Origin: Athalassotoga saccharophila
GTDB taxonomy: Bacteria > Thermotogota > Thermotogae > Mesoaciditogales > Mesoaciditogaceae
Direction: 5' to 3'
Assembly: GCF_009936215.1 (NCBI RefSeq)
Contig: NZ_AP019551.1
Location: 954,708-1,018,707 of the forward strand
DNA: 64,000 bases
The translations under genes were made by a program, and so were the position numbers. Under the pieces are notes generated by a model, which was not told the DNA's origin, made no database searches, and worked only from the letters and a program-made list of their open reading frames with translations. This document shows positions 36,952 through 45,247 of the stretch, piece by piece (the stretch's first letter is position 1; each line of letters begins with the position of its first letter).

Positions 36952-37995
36952 ATGAAAGGCCTTAACATAACTGAATTGTTGATCGAAGCGTACAAAATGA
37001 ACGCTTCAGATGTCCATTTGAGTGTTGATATGCCACCGGTCTTTAGAATTTACGGTGATCTTGTTCCACAGATAAAGTATGAACCTTACAAATCAGAAGA
37101 ACTCTTAAAGTTGATAAGTGAACTTTTAAAATCTGTCAACATTCCATTCAACAAAAAAGAAATTGATTTTTCATTTGGGCTTGAAAATGTTGCGAGGGTG
37201 AGGGCAAATGTTTTTTTGGAAAGAGGGAATATAGCGGCAGCCTTCAGAATAATAACCTACAAGATAAGGAATTTCAACGAACTCGGTCTTCCTCCAATAC
37301 TGTCCGAGTTTGCAAATCACGCAAGCGGAATCGTTCTAATAGCAGGGCCGACGGGATCTGGAAAATCAACGACTCTTGCGGCGATGATAGACAAAATAAA
37401 TCAGGAAAGGCCAGTCCACATAATCACTATAGAGGATCCTATCGAATACATCTTTCAGAACAAACAGGCATTGATACATCAAAGACAACTTGGAAATGAT
37501 ACTGATTCCTTTGCAGATGGTCTAAAGTATGCCCTTAGGCAGGATCCAGACGTTATCCTCGTTGGAGAAATGAGAGACATTGAGACGATGAGGCTTGCCT
37601 TGACTGCCGCGGAAACGGGTCACCTTGTCTTTTCAACAATACACACCAATTCGGCGGGATCAGCGCCGGAAAGGATAATAGATGTTTTCCCCGAACATCA
37701 GCAAAAGCAGATCGCAATCCAACTTTCAAATACTCTTGTAGGTATAGCGTACCAGAGGCTTTTACCTTCGGCGAATGGAAAGGGATACGTTCCGATAGTC
37801 GAAATTCTCGTCGGAACTGTCGCCGTTAGAAATTTAATACGCGAAAACAAGTTGCATCAAATAGATTCCATGATAGAGACTGGAAGTAAGTTTGGAATGA
37901 TAACCTTTGACGAAGCTCTAAAGAGGGCGATATCTTTGAATAAAATAAAAAAGAACGACGCGATCCTTTACGCAAAGGATCCATCGAGCCTTTAA
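36952..37995 (+). CDS. pilT: Type IV pilus retraction ATPase PilT
   Basis: The 347-residue hexameric ATPase drives pilus retraction. N-terminal A-S-D-V-H-L-S, Walker A G-P-T-G-S-G-K-S-T near 139, Asp box I-E-D-P-I-E-Y, Walker B V-I-L-V-G-E-M-R-D and the His box A-E-T-G-H-L-V-F-S-T-I-H-T-N are visible. It lacks the zinc tetracysteine of PilB and carries A-I-R-x-L-I-R-E-like V-R-N-L-I-R-E near the C-terminus, which supports PilT over PilB. Ribosome site GGAGG. It stands alone between phoU and pstB. Confidence 0.95.
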   Translation: MKGLNITELLIEAYKMNASDVHLSVDMPPVFRIYGDLVPQIKYEPYKSEELLKLISELLKSVNIPFNKKEIDFSFGLENVARVRANVFLERGNIAAAFRIITYKIRNFNELGLPPILSEFANHASGIVLIAGPTGSGKSTTLAAMIDKINQERPVHIITIEDPIEYIFQNKQALIHQRQLGNDTDSFADGLKYALRQDPDVILVGEMRDIETMRLALTAAETGHLVFSTIHTNSAGSAPERIIDVFPEHQQKQIAIQLSNTLVGIAYQRLLPSANGKGYVPIVEILVGTVAVRNLIRENKLHQIDSMIETGSKFGMITFDEALKRAISLNKIKKNDAILYAKDPSSL

Positions 37996-38015
37996 CGTCC
38001 CTTTAAGCAAGAATT

Positions 38016-38040
38016 CTCCCACTTCTATAAGTGGTGGGAG
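38016..38040. repeat. Imperfect dyad between convergent pilT and pstB
   Basis: CTCC-CACTT-CTAT-AAGTG-GT-GGGAG forms a bulged hairpin next to GAATT. Neither strand has a U-tract after it. It could be a weak terminator, or a terminal hairpin left by an IS200/IS605-type element. No transposase is nearby. Confidence 0.4.
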
Positions 38041-38056
38041 CATGTTACACAAAGGT

Positions 38057-38806
38057 TTATCCGTACGTTCCGGTAAGGTATTCTTCTGTCAATTTTTCTT
38101 TAGGGCTGTTCAAAACCTTTTCCGATTTTCCAAATTCAACGAGTCTTCCCATGTAAAAGAAGGCTATATAATCCGCTATTCTTGCGGCCTGCTGTATGTT
38201 GTGCGTGACTATAATTATTGTTATATCCTTTTTTATATTCTTGAGCACATTCTCAATCTGTTTTGTTGCGATCGGATCCACTGCCGAGGTTGGCTCATCG
38301 AGAAGCAATATTTTTGGACTTACGGCGAGTGCCCTTGCGATGCACAGCCTCTGTTGCTGACCTCCCGAGAGTTTGTAGGCGTTAGTCGAAAGCCTATCCT
38401 TTACCTCTTCGTAAAGAGATGCTGCCATTAAAGACTTGTTTACCTTTTCGTCTAAAATTTTTTTGTCTTTGATTCCGTTTATCTTGAGTCCAAAAGCGAC
38501 ATTTTCGTATATCGATTTGGGAAAGGGGTTAGGCTTTTGAAAGACCATGCCAATCTCTCTTCTTAATTCTTCGACGGGATATTCCATCGCATCACGGCCT
38601 TTGAAGATGATATTTCCGGTTGAGTAAAAGTCATCAAACCTGTCATTCATTCTGTTTATAGTCCTTATAAAGGTTGATTTTCCACACCCGGAAGGTCCTA
38701 TTATTGCCACTATGGATTTCGAAGGAATTTCGATAGAAATAGAGTCTAATATCTTCTTTTGTCCGAAGTAAACAGACAAATCTTCAACCTTTAAATCGAT
38801 ATCCAT
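38057..38806 (-). CDS. pstB: Phosphate ABC transporter ATP-binding protein PstB
   Basis: I take ATG 38806, eight bases after AAGGAG, rather than GTG at 38815, giving 249 residues. Walker A G-P-S-G-C-G-K-S-T, signature L-S-G-G-Q-Q-Q-R-L, Walker B I-L-L-L-D-E-P-T-S-A-V-D and the H-loop V-T-H-N-I-Q are intact. The E-F-G-K-S-E-K-V-L-N-S-P tail is typical of PstB. It is the last gene of pstS-C-A-B. Confidence 0.96.
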   Translation of the reverse strand: MDIDLKVEDLSVYFGQKKILDSISIEIPSKSIVAIIGPSGCGKSTFIRTINRMNDRFDDFYSTGNIIFKGRDAMEYPVEELRREIGMVFQKPNPFPKSIYENVAFGLKINGIKDKKILDEKVNKSLMAASLYEEVKDRLSTNAYKLSGGQQQRLCIARALAVSPKILLLDEPTSAVDPIATKQIENVLKNIKKDITIIIVTHNIQQAARIADYIAFFYMGRLVEFGKSEKVLNSPKEKLTEEYLTGTYG

Positions 38807-38818
38807 CTTAACCACTCC

Positions 38819-39673
38819 TTATACTTTCCTCTTTATCAACCTGAAAATCACAACTGAAATATTCATGAGTGTGATCAGGGTAATGAGAACCAAGGCTATA
38901 CCGTATGCAAAACTGGTACTTGCCTCTATGTTGATACTTGTCGTCATAAGACCATATATAGTGTAGGGAAGAGCCATGAATTGCTGATTTAGGGCTGTTG
39001 GGAAATGTGCGAGATAGAGCGTTGCGCCAGTAAAGAGTACGGGGGCAGTTTCACCGGCTATCCTTGCGCTTGCAAGTATAACACCCGTTAAAACTTTGGG
39101 AAGAGCAACGGGAAAGACCACTAACAGAGCGCTCTGCCATCGTTTCGATCCGAGTGCAAATGATCCTTCCCTTAATTCATTGGGGACATCTCGCATGGCA
39201 TTTTCGGTCGTCACTATTATTATCGGAAGGGCAAGTATCGAGAGCGTAAGGGCCGAACTCAAAATTGAAAATCCAAATCTAAAAAGCACGACGAAAACTG
39301 CCAAACCGAAAAGGCCATGAACCACGGAAGGAACTCCGGCAAGGTTCGCAACCATCATCCTAAGAAAGTTAAACAATTTACCCCTGTTTCTGTACTCCGA
39401 AAGGTATATACCCGAAAGAACGCCTATTGGAACTGCAAAGACAAGGCCGAGGCCGGTGACTATGAAGGTACCCGCTATCGCAGGTCCTATTCCTCCGTGT
39501 GGCATTCCCTTAAAATCGAAGGATGTTATCGAAGTCAAAAAATCCCAGTTCAAAACTCTAAATCCATTAACGAATATGATCACGAAGATCGATCCCATTG
39601 CGATGAGAATTCCAATTGAAATGACAGATAAAATCAAAAAGGCGATCCGTTGCTTTAGCATGCGTTTTACCAT
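38819..39673 (-). CDS. pstA: Phosphate ABC transporter permease PstA
   Basis: The 284-residue inner-membrane protein has six predicted helices. It shows the PstA loop G-M-P-H-G-G-I-G-P-A-I-A-G-T near residue 55 and the ATPase-coupling E-A-A-like loop A-L-G-S-K-R-W-Q-S-A. The start ATG overlaps the pstC stop (TAATG). Confidence 0.95.
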   Translation of the reverse strand: MVKRMLKQRIAFLILSVISIGILIAMGSIFVIIFVNGFRVLNWDFLTSITSFDFKGMPHGGIGPAIAGTFIVTGLGLVFAVPIGVLSGIYLSEYRNRGKLFNFLRMMVANLAGVPSVVHGLFGLAVFVVLFRFGFSILSSALTLSILALPIIIVTTENAMRDVPNELREGSFALGSKRWQSALLVVFPVALPKVLTGVILASARIAGETAPVLFTGATLYLAHFPTALNQQFMALPYTIYGLMTTSINIEASTSFAYGIALVLITLITLMNISVVIFRLIKRKV

Positions 39674-40539
39674 TACTTCATCATCTGCCTTTCATATCTG
39701 AACCTTATCATTTCTCCCGCAACGTTTATAAGAAAGGTTATGACAAAGAGAATTGCCCCTATTCCAAAGAGAGCATAAAAATGGGGAGTACCAACAGGTG
39801 TCTCTCCCATTTCTGCCGCTATTGTCGAAGACAAAACTCTCGCAGGCTGAAAGATGTTAGAAGGAAATATCGCGGCATTTCCTGCAACCATAAGTACTAT
39901 CATCGTCTCCCCAAAAATTCTTCCAAGAGAAAGCATCGTTATCGATGCAAAAGGACCTTTGAGACCGGGTATGACAACCCTTGTTAGAGTTTCAAATTCA
40001 TTTGCCCCCAGAGCCTGAGAACCTTCTTTTTGTTCTGGAGAGAAGGCACTTATAAAATCTTCCATCATCGATGCAGGCATCGGTATTGTGATAAGTGAAA
40101 GCATTATGGCGGCATTTAAAATATTCTGGCCCGTATCCATGTTGAGGACATTTTGAAAGTAAGGCGCCACTATGCTAAGACCAATGAGGCCAAGTATCAC
40201 AGAGGGAATACTTGAAAAGATCTCCAAGAAAGTTTTTAAGATGTAACGAAATTTTTTTGGGACAATGTACGTGATGAAGATAGCAATGACAAAGGCCGAG
40301 GGAATAGTTATAAAGATTGCAAGCGAAGAAATCCACACGGTAGCGTCCAAAAGTGGAAGAATGCCGTAAAATGGAGGGACGGCCGTTGGATACCACAAAG
40401 TACCAAAAAAGAATCCAATAGGCTCAACCGTCTCAAAAAGTGGTATCCAGTTGTAAAACAAAAAGAAGGTGATCGCCACGATTATGGCGATCGAAGTTAG
40501 GCCAGATACGGAGATAAGGCGATCTATCGTACTTTTCAT
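39673..40539 (-). CDS. pstC: Phosphate ABC transporter permease PstC
   Basis: The 288-residue membrane protein has about six helices. It has the PstC feature F-F-F-G-T-L-W-Y-P near residue 44 and the coupling loop Q-A-L-G-A-N-E-F-E-T. It lies 6 bp after pstS and overlaps pstA by one base. Confidence 0.95.
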   Translation of the reverse strand: MKSTIDRLISVSGLTSIAIIVAITFFLFYNWIPLFETVEPIGFFFGTLWYPTAVPPFYGILPLLDATVWISSLAIFITIPSAFVIAIFITYIVPKKFRYILKTFLEIFSSIPSVILGLIGLSIVAPYFQNVLNMDTGQNILNAAIMLSLITIPMPASMMEDFISAFSPEQKEGSQALGANEFETLTRVVIPGLKGPFASITMLSLGRIFGETMIVLMVAGNAAIFPSNIFQPARVLSSTIAAEMGETPVGTPHFYALFGIGAILFVITFLINVAGEMIRFRYERQMMK

Positions 40540-40545
40540 TCTCCC

Positions 40546-41361
40546 CTATTTCACCTCATAAATTGGGACAAATCCAACCTCGGCAACTATTTTTTGTCCT
40601 GCCGGAGAAAGACCAAAATTTATGAACTTGGCAATTTGATTCGATGGAATACCATTTACTATCATGAAAAGTGGCCTTGCAAGCGGATAGGCACCAGACC
40701 TTGCAGCCTCGACATTCGCTTTCATTCCACTTATGGCGACTTCAGAGATATTAGAACCACTCTCAAGGTAGGCAAGGCCTACATACCCGATAGCCCTCTT
40801 GTTGGACGCAACGGCTCTGACAACCTCGGCGTTAGATGCAACTGTCAGTGCTTCCGGCTTTACAAGCATACCCCTCATAACTCTTTCTGCCCACACTTCA
40901 AAGGTACCAGAACTGTTGTCTCTCGTGACAACGACGATGGGCATATCAGGACCTCCAACCTGAGACCAATTCGTTATCTTTCCAGAGTATATCTGCTGAA
41001 GTTGATCAAGGGTGAGATTTCTGACCGGGTTATCCGAATTGACTATCGGTGCTATTGCGTCGTAAGCAACTACTATCGGAAATGGAAAAAGGCCCTTTGA
41101 AACTGCCGATTTGATTTCTGTATCGCTCATCCATCTTGAAGAATCAGCGATATCGGCAACACCATCTAAAAGTGCTTTGATGCCATTTCCAGATCCATTT
41201 CCAACAACGGAAATGTTGACATCAGGATTCATTTTCATATAAGCCTGGGCCCATTGCTGTGCTATGGGAAGAACTGTAGTCGATCCAACTATAGCGATCT
41301 TTGACGCAAAAACCGAAAGCGCAAGCATGGAAAGAACCAACATAACTAAAATCTTTTTCAT
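40546..41361 (-). CDS. pstS: Phosphate-binding protein PstS
   Basis: The 271-residue periplasmic binding protein has a Sec signal peptide with probable cleavage after V-F-A near residue 19, and no lipobox cysteine. The phosphate-binding segments G-S-T-T-V-L-P, G-N-G-S-G-N-G-I-K-A-L and R-D-N-S-S-G-T-F-E are present. It is the first gene of the pst operon. Confidence 0.95.
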   Translation of the reverse strand: MKKILVMLVLSMLALSVFASKIAIVGSTTVLPIAQQWAQAYMKMNPDVNISVVGNGSGNGIKALLDGVADIADSSRWMSDTEIKSAVSKGLFPFPIVVAYDAIAPIVNSDNPVRNLTLDQLQQIYSGKITNWSQVGGPDMPIVVVTRDNSSGTFEVWAERVMRGMLVKPEALTVASNAEVVRAVASNKRAIGYVGLAYLESGSNISEVAISGMKANVEAARSGAYPLARPLFMIVNGIPSNQIAKFINFGLSPAGQKIVAEVGFVPIYEVK

Positions 41362-41377
41362 TTGAAATCCCTCCTTT

Positions 41378-41401
41378 TTCTGACTCTATTCTAAGTCAGA
41401 A
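41378..41401 (-). promoter_or_regulatory. Hairpin in the pstS 5' untranslated region
   Basis: TTCTGACT, eight-base loop, AGTCAGAA; the stem ends a few bases before the AAGGAGGG ribosome site. It may stabilise the mRNA or tune translation. On the basis of sequence alone no function can be assigned. Confidence 0.45.
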
Positions 41402-41402
41402 T

Positions 41403-41420
41403 TTTTATCCCAATTTTATC
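41403..41420 (-). promoter_or_regulatory. GATAAAA direct repeat with 11-bp period upstream of pstS
   Basis: Two copies of GATAAAA on the minus strand start exactly 11 bp apart. Pho boxes of PhoB/PhoP regulators are direct repeats with an 11-bp period, so this is a candidate regulator site. The repeat sequence itself is not a known consensus and could also be a stacked -10-like region. Confidence 0.35.
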
Positions 41421-41610
41421 TGAGATTAAATTCTTTTACGGTACGCAGTAAGAATTGATCGATTCTCAATTTTTACGTGCGAAATCGCTTACAACAGGAT
41501 GGGTTCAAAAAACGAAGGTTAAGCCTTTAAAACCGTCCGAAAACATCGAAATTAAATTCAAAAGACAAATTTCATTCATTTTTTGACTTTGCATTTAAAA
41601 GCACTTTAAG

Positions 41611-41657
41611 TATATATTATGAAAGGTGATTCATCTTTTTTATGAATGATGATTCAT
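41611..41657 (+). promoter_or_regulatory. Promoter and three-half-site operator of the CoA locus
   Basis: A -10 region (TATATTAT within 41611-41620) with possible -35 TTGCAT at 41590-41595 is followed by ATTCAT (41629-41634), ATGAAT (41642-41647) and ATTCAT (41652-41657). The last two form an inverted repeat with a 4-bp centre (ATGAATGATGATTCAT). TGATTCAT occurs twice in direct orientation. The sites cover the expected start and early transcript, as expected for repression by the TetR protein encoded next but one. Confidence 0.65.
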
Positions 41658-41676
41658 ATTACACAGGAGTATGAAG

Positions 41677-42681
41677 ATGACGATAGGCATAGGCGGAATA
41701 GGAGTTTACATTCCAGAAAATTTTTGGGACTCTCAAAAAATATCCGAACTTTCTGATCTTCCAAGGTGGGTCGTCGAAGACAAACTCGGAATAAAGAAAA
41801 AGGTGATGCCCGGCTCAGAAGATCATCCGGCTTTAATGGGTATAAAGGCCGCAAAGAAAGCCATTGAAATGGCAAAATGTGATCCTTCGGAAATAGACGT
41901 TGTGATTTGGAATGGATCGCAACATAAAGATTATCCGATATGGCTTGCAGGCACATACGTCGCAGAAAAGATCGGCGCAAAATACGCGTGGTCTTTTGAC
42001 ATGGAGGCCGAATGTGGAAGCATGATGGTCGGTATGAAGGTCGCAAAAAGTTTGATTTTGTCAGATCAAAAAATAAACACGGTTCTTTTGGTAAGTGGAT
42101 ACAGGAATTGCGATTTTGTCAATTACAAAAATCCAAAGACAAGGTTTATGTACGATCTTGGATCGGGAGGCGCGGCCGTGATCGTAAGAAGAAATGCGCC
42201 AAATACGATCCTTGAGACCGTTACGATCACGGATGGGAGTTTTTCAGAAGATGTCGTCGTCCCTATGGGTGGCACTAAAGAGCCGGTAAATTGCGAAGGG
42301 ATCGCAAACGGTCATGGATATTTGGACGTGATCAATCCCGATTCGATGAAAGAAAAACTCGACGATCTTTCAATGAAAAACTTCGAGAAAGTTATACGCC
42401 TCTCGGTCGAGCAAAGTGGATATACCGTCGATGATATAGATTACCTTGCCATTCTTCACATGAAAAGGTCCGCACACCAAGAGGTTTTGAAGAGATTGAA
42501 TCTTTCGGAGGAAAAGACAATATACCTCGAAAATTACGGTCACATAGGGCAAAACGATCAAATACTTTCTATTTCACTTGCCCTCGATAGTGGAAAGATA
42601 AAAGATGGAGATCTTGTCGTGCTCGTTGGAGCCGGCATTGGGTATATATGGTCTGCAACAACGGTGCTTTGGGGGAGATAA
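41677..42681 (+). CDS. 3-oxoacyl-ACP synthase III-like condensing enzyme (thiolase superfamily)
   Basis: I take the second ATG at 41677, seven bases after AGGAG; the first ATG at 41671 is too close to the ribosome site. The 334-residue protein has the KAS III/HMG-CoA-synthase-type fold. The nucleophile Cys lies in M-E-A-E-C-G-S-M-M near residue 110, and H-I-G-Q-N-D-Q near 287 replaces the usual Asn-x-Gly-Asn motif; a His is at I-L-H-M-K. Fatty-acid KAS III is usually about 310-330 residues, and gene context (CoA-transferase, thiolase, reductase) suggests that acyl-CoA rather than acyl-ACP is used. Substrates are unknown. It opens the operon. Confidence 0.8.
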   Translation: MTIGIGGIGVYIPENFWDSQKISELSDLPRWVVEDKLGIKKKVMPGSEDHPALMGIKAAKKAIEMAKCDPSEIDVVIWNGSQHKDYPIWLAGTYVAEKIGAKYAWSFDMEAECGSMMVGMKVAKSLILSDQKINTVLLVSGYRNCDFVNYKNPKTRFMYDLGSGGAAVIVRRNAPNTILETVTITDGSFSEDVVVPMGGTKEPVNCEGIANGHGYLDVINPDSMKEKLDDLSMKNFEKVIRLSVEQSGYTVDDIDYLAILHMKRSAHQEVLKRLNLSEEKTIYLENYGHIGQNDQILSISLALDSGKIKDGDLVVLVGAGIGYIWSATTVLWGR

Positions 42682-42682
42682 G

Positions 42683-43903
42683 ATGCAAAGAATGCCGGTA
42701 TCTCAAAGGGGAAAGGAAACGTACAAAAAGATAATTCAAAAATCCATCGAATTGTTCAGCGAAAAGGGGTATCAGGAAGTTTCGGCCGCGATGATCTCGA
42801 AAAGTTGTGGCATTGGAAATGCCTCATTTTATCAGTATTTTTCATCCAAAGAGGAGGTACTTTACGAAATAGTAAGAGAACTAACTGAATCGATAAAGGA
42901 AAATGTGAAAAAGTCGATGGATTCAAAGGTTGAAACTCTTGAAGAAAGATTGAAGATATTCATCGAATCACTCACAGACCTTATCGTTAAAGACATAAAC
43001 GCATATACATCCTTTAGAAATGCAGAATTTCTCTTTCCAGAGATCTCAGAAGGACTTTACGAAGAGATATATTCGATCTTATCCTCTGAATTTTTAAAAA
43101 ACAAAGATGAGAACACAAGGAAAGTCTTTTACATCTTCGTCATGGGAATAATAAATTTCGTCGTCAACGAATATACCTTCTGCGAGAATAAAAGAATAGA
43201 TCAAAAAGTCATCGATTCGATCGTTGATCTTATCCTTTACGGTCTTGATCCGGATACTCACAATATCAATAAGGAAGCCTTTCTTTTTCTTCCAAGATCC
43301 GAGGACAAAAAGATCGAATTTCATTCTCAATGGTCTTTGACTCACAGAAAGATACTCAAAGCATCCGAAGATCTTTTTGGTAACAAGGGATATTCTAACT
43401 CAAAGATATCCGAAATAGCGGCTCTTGCCGATGTGGGACTTGGTACATTTTACGTGCACTTCGACTCCAAAATAGAGGCTTTAAGAGAACTTGTAGCCTC
43501 AACACTTGAAGACCTCAAGGCAAATCTAAGAAGATACGTGTGGAGATTCACAGACAGAAGAGATGCTGAAATAGCCGGGTACGCAGGATTCATAGATTTT
43601 TTCAGAGATCACAGGGAGATGTATTCCATAGTAAGGGAAATGGAATTTGTAGATTCCAAAACCGAGATCTTTTACTACTCTGAAATTTCCAGATCTTACA
43701 TAAAACCGCTCGAGAGAGCCTTTAAAAATCATGAGTACAGAGAGTTCGATCCAGCATTGCTTTCCTACATGTTGATGGGAATAGGTCACCAATTAGGACT
43801 TGAATTGTTGATTGGACGTGAATTCGATGAAGATAAATGTATCGATTATTTGAGAATTCTATCCGTATTTCTAATGCATGGCCTTAAAGGGATGGAGGGA
43901 TAA
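42683..43903 (+). CDS. Tandem double TetR-family regulator
   Basis: I start at ATG 42683, after GGGGGAGAT and one base past the upstream stop, giving 406 residues, twice a normal TetR. Residues ~12-58 form one TetR DNA-binding domain (A-A-M-I-S-K-S-C-G-I-G-N-A-S-F-Y-Q-Y-F-S-S-K-E). Residues ~218-265 form a second (I-S-E-I-A-A-L-A-D-V-G-L-G-T-F-Y-V-H-F-D-S-K). Each is followed by ~150 residues of helical ligand/dimer domain. One chain could therefore act as an internal pseudo-dimer. The three-half-site operator at 41629-41657 fits such a protein. Likely ligand: an acyl-CoA or short acid of this locus (inference). Confidence 0.88.
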   Translation: MQRMPVSQRGKETYKKIIQKSIELFSEKGYQEVSAAMISKSCGIGNASFYQYFSSKEEVLYEIVRELTESIKENVKKSMDSKVETLEERLKIFIESLTDLIVKDINAYTSFRNAEFLFPEISEGLYEEIYSILSSEFLKNKDENTRKVFYIFVMGIINFVVNEYTFCENKRIDQKVIDSIVDLILYGLDPDTHNINKEAFLFLPRSEDKKIEFHSQWSLTHRKILKASEDLFGNKGYSNSKISEIAALADVGLGTFYVHFDSKIEALRELVASTLEDLKANLRRYVWRFTDRRDAEIAGYAGFIDFFRDHREMYSIVREMEFVDSKTEIFYYSEISRSYIKPLERAFKNHEYREFDPALLSYMLMGIGHQLGLELLIGREFDEDKCIDYLRILSVFLMHGLKGMEG

Positions 43904-43904
43904 G

Positions 43905-45203
43905 ATGGACTATAAAGAGATTTATAAATCGAAGATCATAGACACAGAGACTCTAATGAAAAAGATTTTAAAGGGCAATAAAACCGTCGTCCTTGGAATG
44001 GCCGCAATGGAGCCACAATCATTTCTTAACAACCTTAAAGACTGTGATTTTGATAATTTACGTATCTTCTCCTGTCTTGATGTTGTCGACTTTCCTGTTC
44101 AAAAGGATCCAAAATTTTCGTCAAAGTTCCTTAATGAATCGTGGTTTTACAGCAACCCTACCCGTGAGGCCGCAAATATGGGCATAGGTACGGTAACATA
44201 CATACCAAACAATTTACATTTAGCAGGTACGGACAAACTTCAAAATGATAAGCCAGACATTTACTGGGGTATAGCCTCTCCTATGGATAAACACGGATAT
44301 CTGACCTTATCGCTGAGCGTCGTTTACGAAAAGGATATGATAGAAAATGTCGATAAAATAGTGCTCGAGGTAAATCCAAATGCACCGAGGACGCATGGGG
44401 ACACGCAAATTCATATCTCCGAAGTCGATCACGTGATAGAGGTTGATTATCCCATTCCAACTATAGTGAATGCAACTCCGACAAAAGAAGACGAACTTAT
44501 AGCCGGATACATAGCAGATCTTATAGAGGATAGTGCCACTCTTCAACTCGGAATTGGAGGCATTCCCAATGCCGTTGCGTCATTCTTGGAACACAAACGT
44601 GATCTTGGAATTCACACAGAAATGCTCACCCAGGGCATGATCGAACTTTTAAACAAAGGGGTAATAACGAATAAGAAAAAGACCCTCTGGCCCGGAAAAA
44701 TGGTCTGTACCTTCGGACTTGGTGAAGAAAGCATGTACGATTTCGTGGATGACAATCCCGGTATTCTCTTTTTGAGAGGCAAATACGTCAACGACCCCTA
44801 CGTTATAGCCCAAAATGACAAAATGGTAAGCATCAACACGGCTTTAATGGTCGATCTGACCGGACAGGTCGCGTCCGAAAGTATAGGATTTAAGCATTAC
44901 AGCGGTACTGGAGGCCAACTTGACACGCACCGGGGCGCCTCAATGGCGAAGAACGGCAAAGGCATAATAGCACTTCACTCTACCGCAAAAGATGGGAAAA
45001 TTTCGAAGATAGTCCCATTTTTGCCGGAAGGCACCGGAGTAACCGTGCCGCGCCAAGATGTTGACTGGGTTGTCACCGAACACGGTGCTGTTCATTTGAA
45101 AGGAAAAAGTCTTCGTGAAAGGGCAAGATTACTCATTTCAATAGCAGATCCGGTATTCAGAGAAGAGTTGAAAAGAATTGCGATATCAAACCATATATAC
45201 TGA
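43905..45203 (+). CDS. Acetyl-CoA hydrolase/transferase family CoA-transferase
   Basis: Start ATG 43905 after GGAGGG, one base past the TetR stop; an earlier frame start overlaps the regulator and is unlikely. The 432-residue protein has the two-domain layout of butyrate:acetate or 4-hydroxybutyrate CoA-transferases. It has an N-terminal segment with A-T-P-T-K-E-D-E, the Q-L-G-I-G-G-I-P-N-A-V loop near 215, and a C-terminal G-T-G-G-Q-L-D-T-H-R-G-A motif followed by T-E-H-G-A-V-H-L-K-G. It swaps CoA between small carboxylic acids. The exact acid cannot be read from sequence. Confidence 0.88.
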   Translation: MDYKEIYKSKIIDTETLMKKILKGNKTVVLGMAAMEPQSFLNNLKDCDFDNLRIFSCLDVVDFPVQKDPKFSSKFLNESWFYSNPTREAANMGIGTVTYIPNNLHLAGTDKLQNDKPDIYWGIASPMDKHGYLTLSLSVVYEKDMIENVDKIVLEVNPNAPRTHGDTQIHISEVDHVIEVDYPIPTIVNATPTKEDELIAGYIADLIEDSATLQLGIGGIPNAVASFLEHKRDLGIHTEMLTQGMIELLNKGVITNKKKTLWPGKMVCTFGLGEESMYDFVDDNPGILFLRGKYVNDPYVIAQNDKMVSINTALMVDLTGQVASESIGFKHYSGTGGQLDTHRGASMAKNGKGIIALHSTAKDGKISKIVPFLPEGTGVTVPRQDVDWVVTEHGAVHLKGKSLRERARLLISIADPVFREELKRIAISNHIY

Positions 45204-45247
45204 TACTTCCAACGATTGAGAATTGTTCATTTGTGAGGAGGTTAAAT

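Noticed and set aside
26910-37995. A full type IV pilus or competence cluster
   Set aside because: Only pilB and pilT are present, and no pilin, pilC, pilD or secretin gene was found in the window.
43878-43904. CoA-transferase start within the TetR gene
   Set aside because: ATG 43905 follows GGAGGG and sits one base after the TetR stop; the upstream start has no ribosome site.
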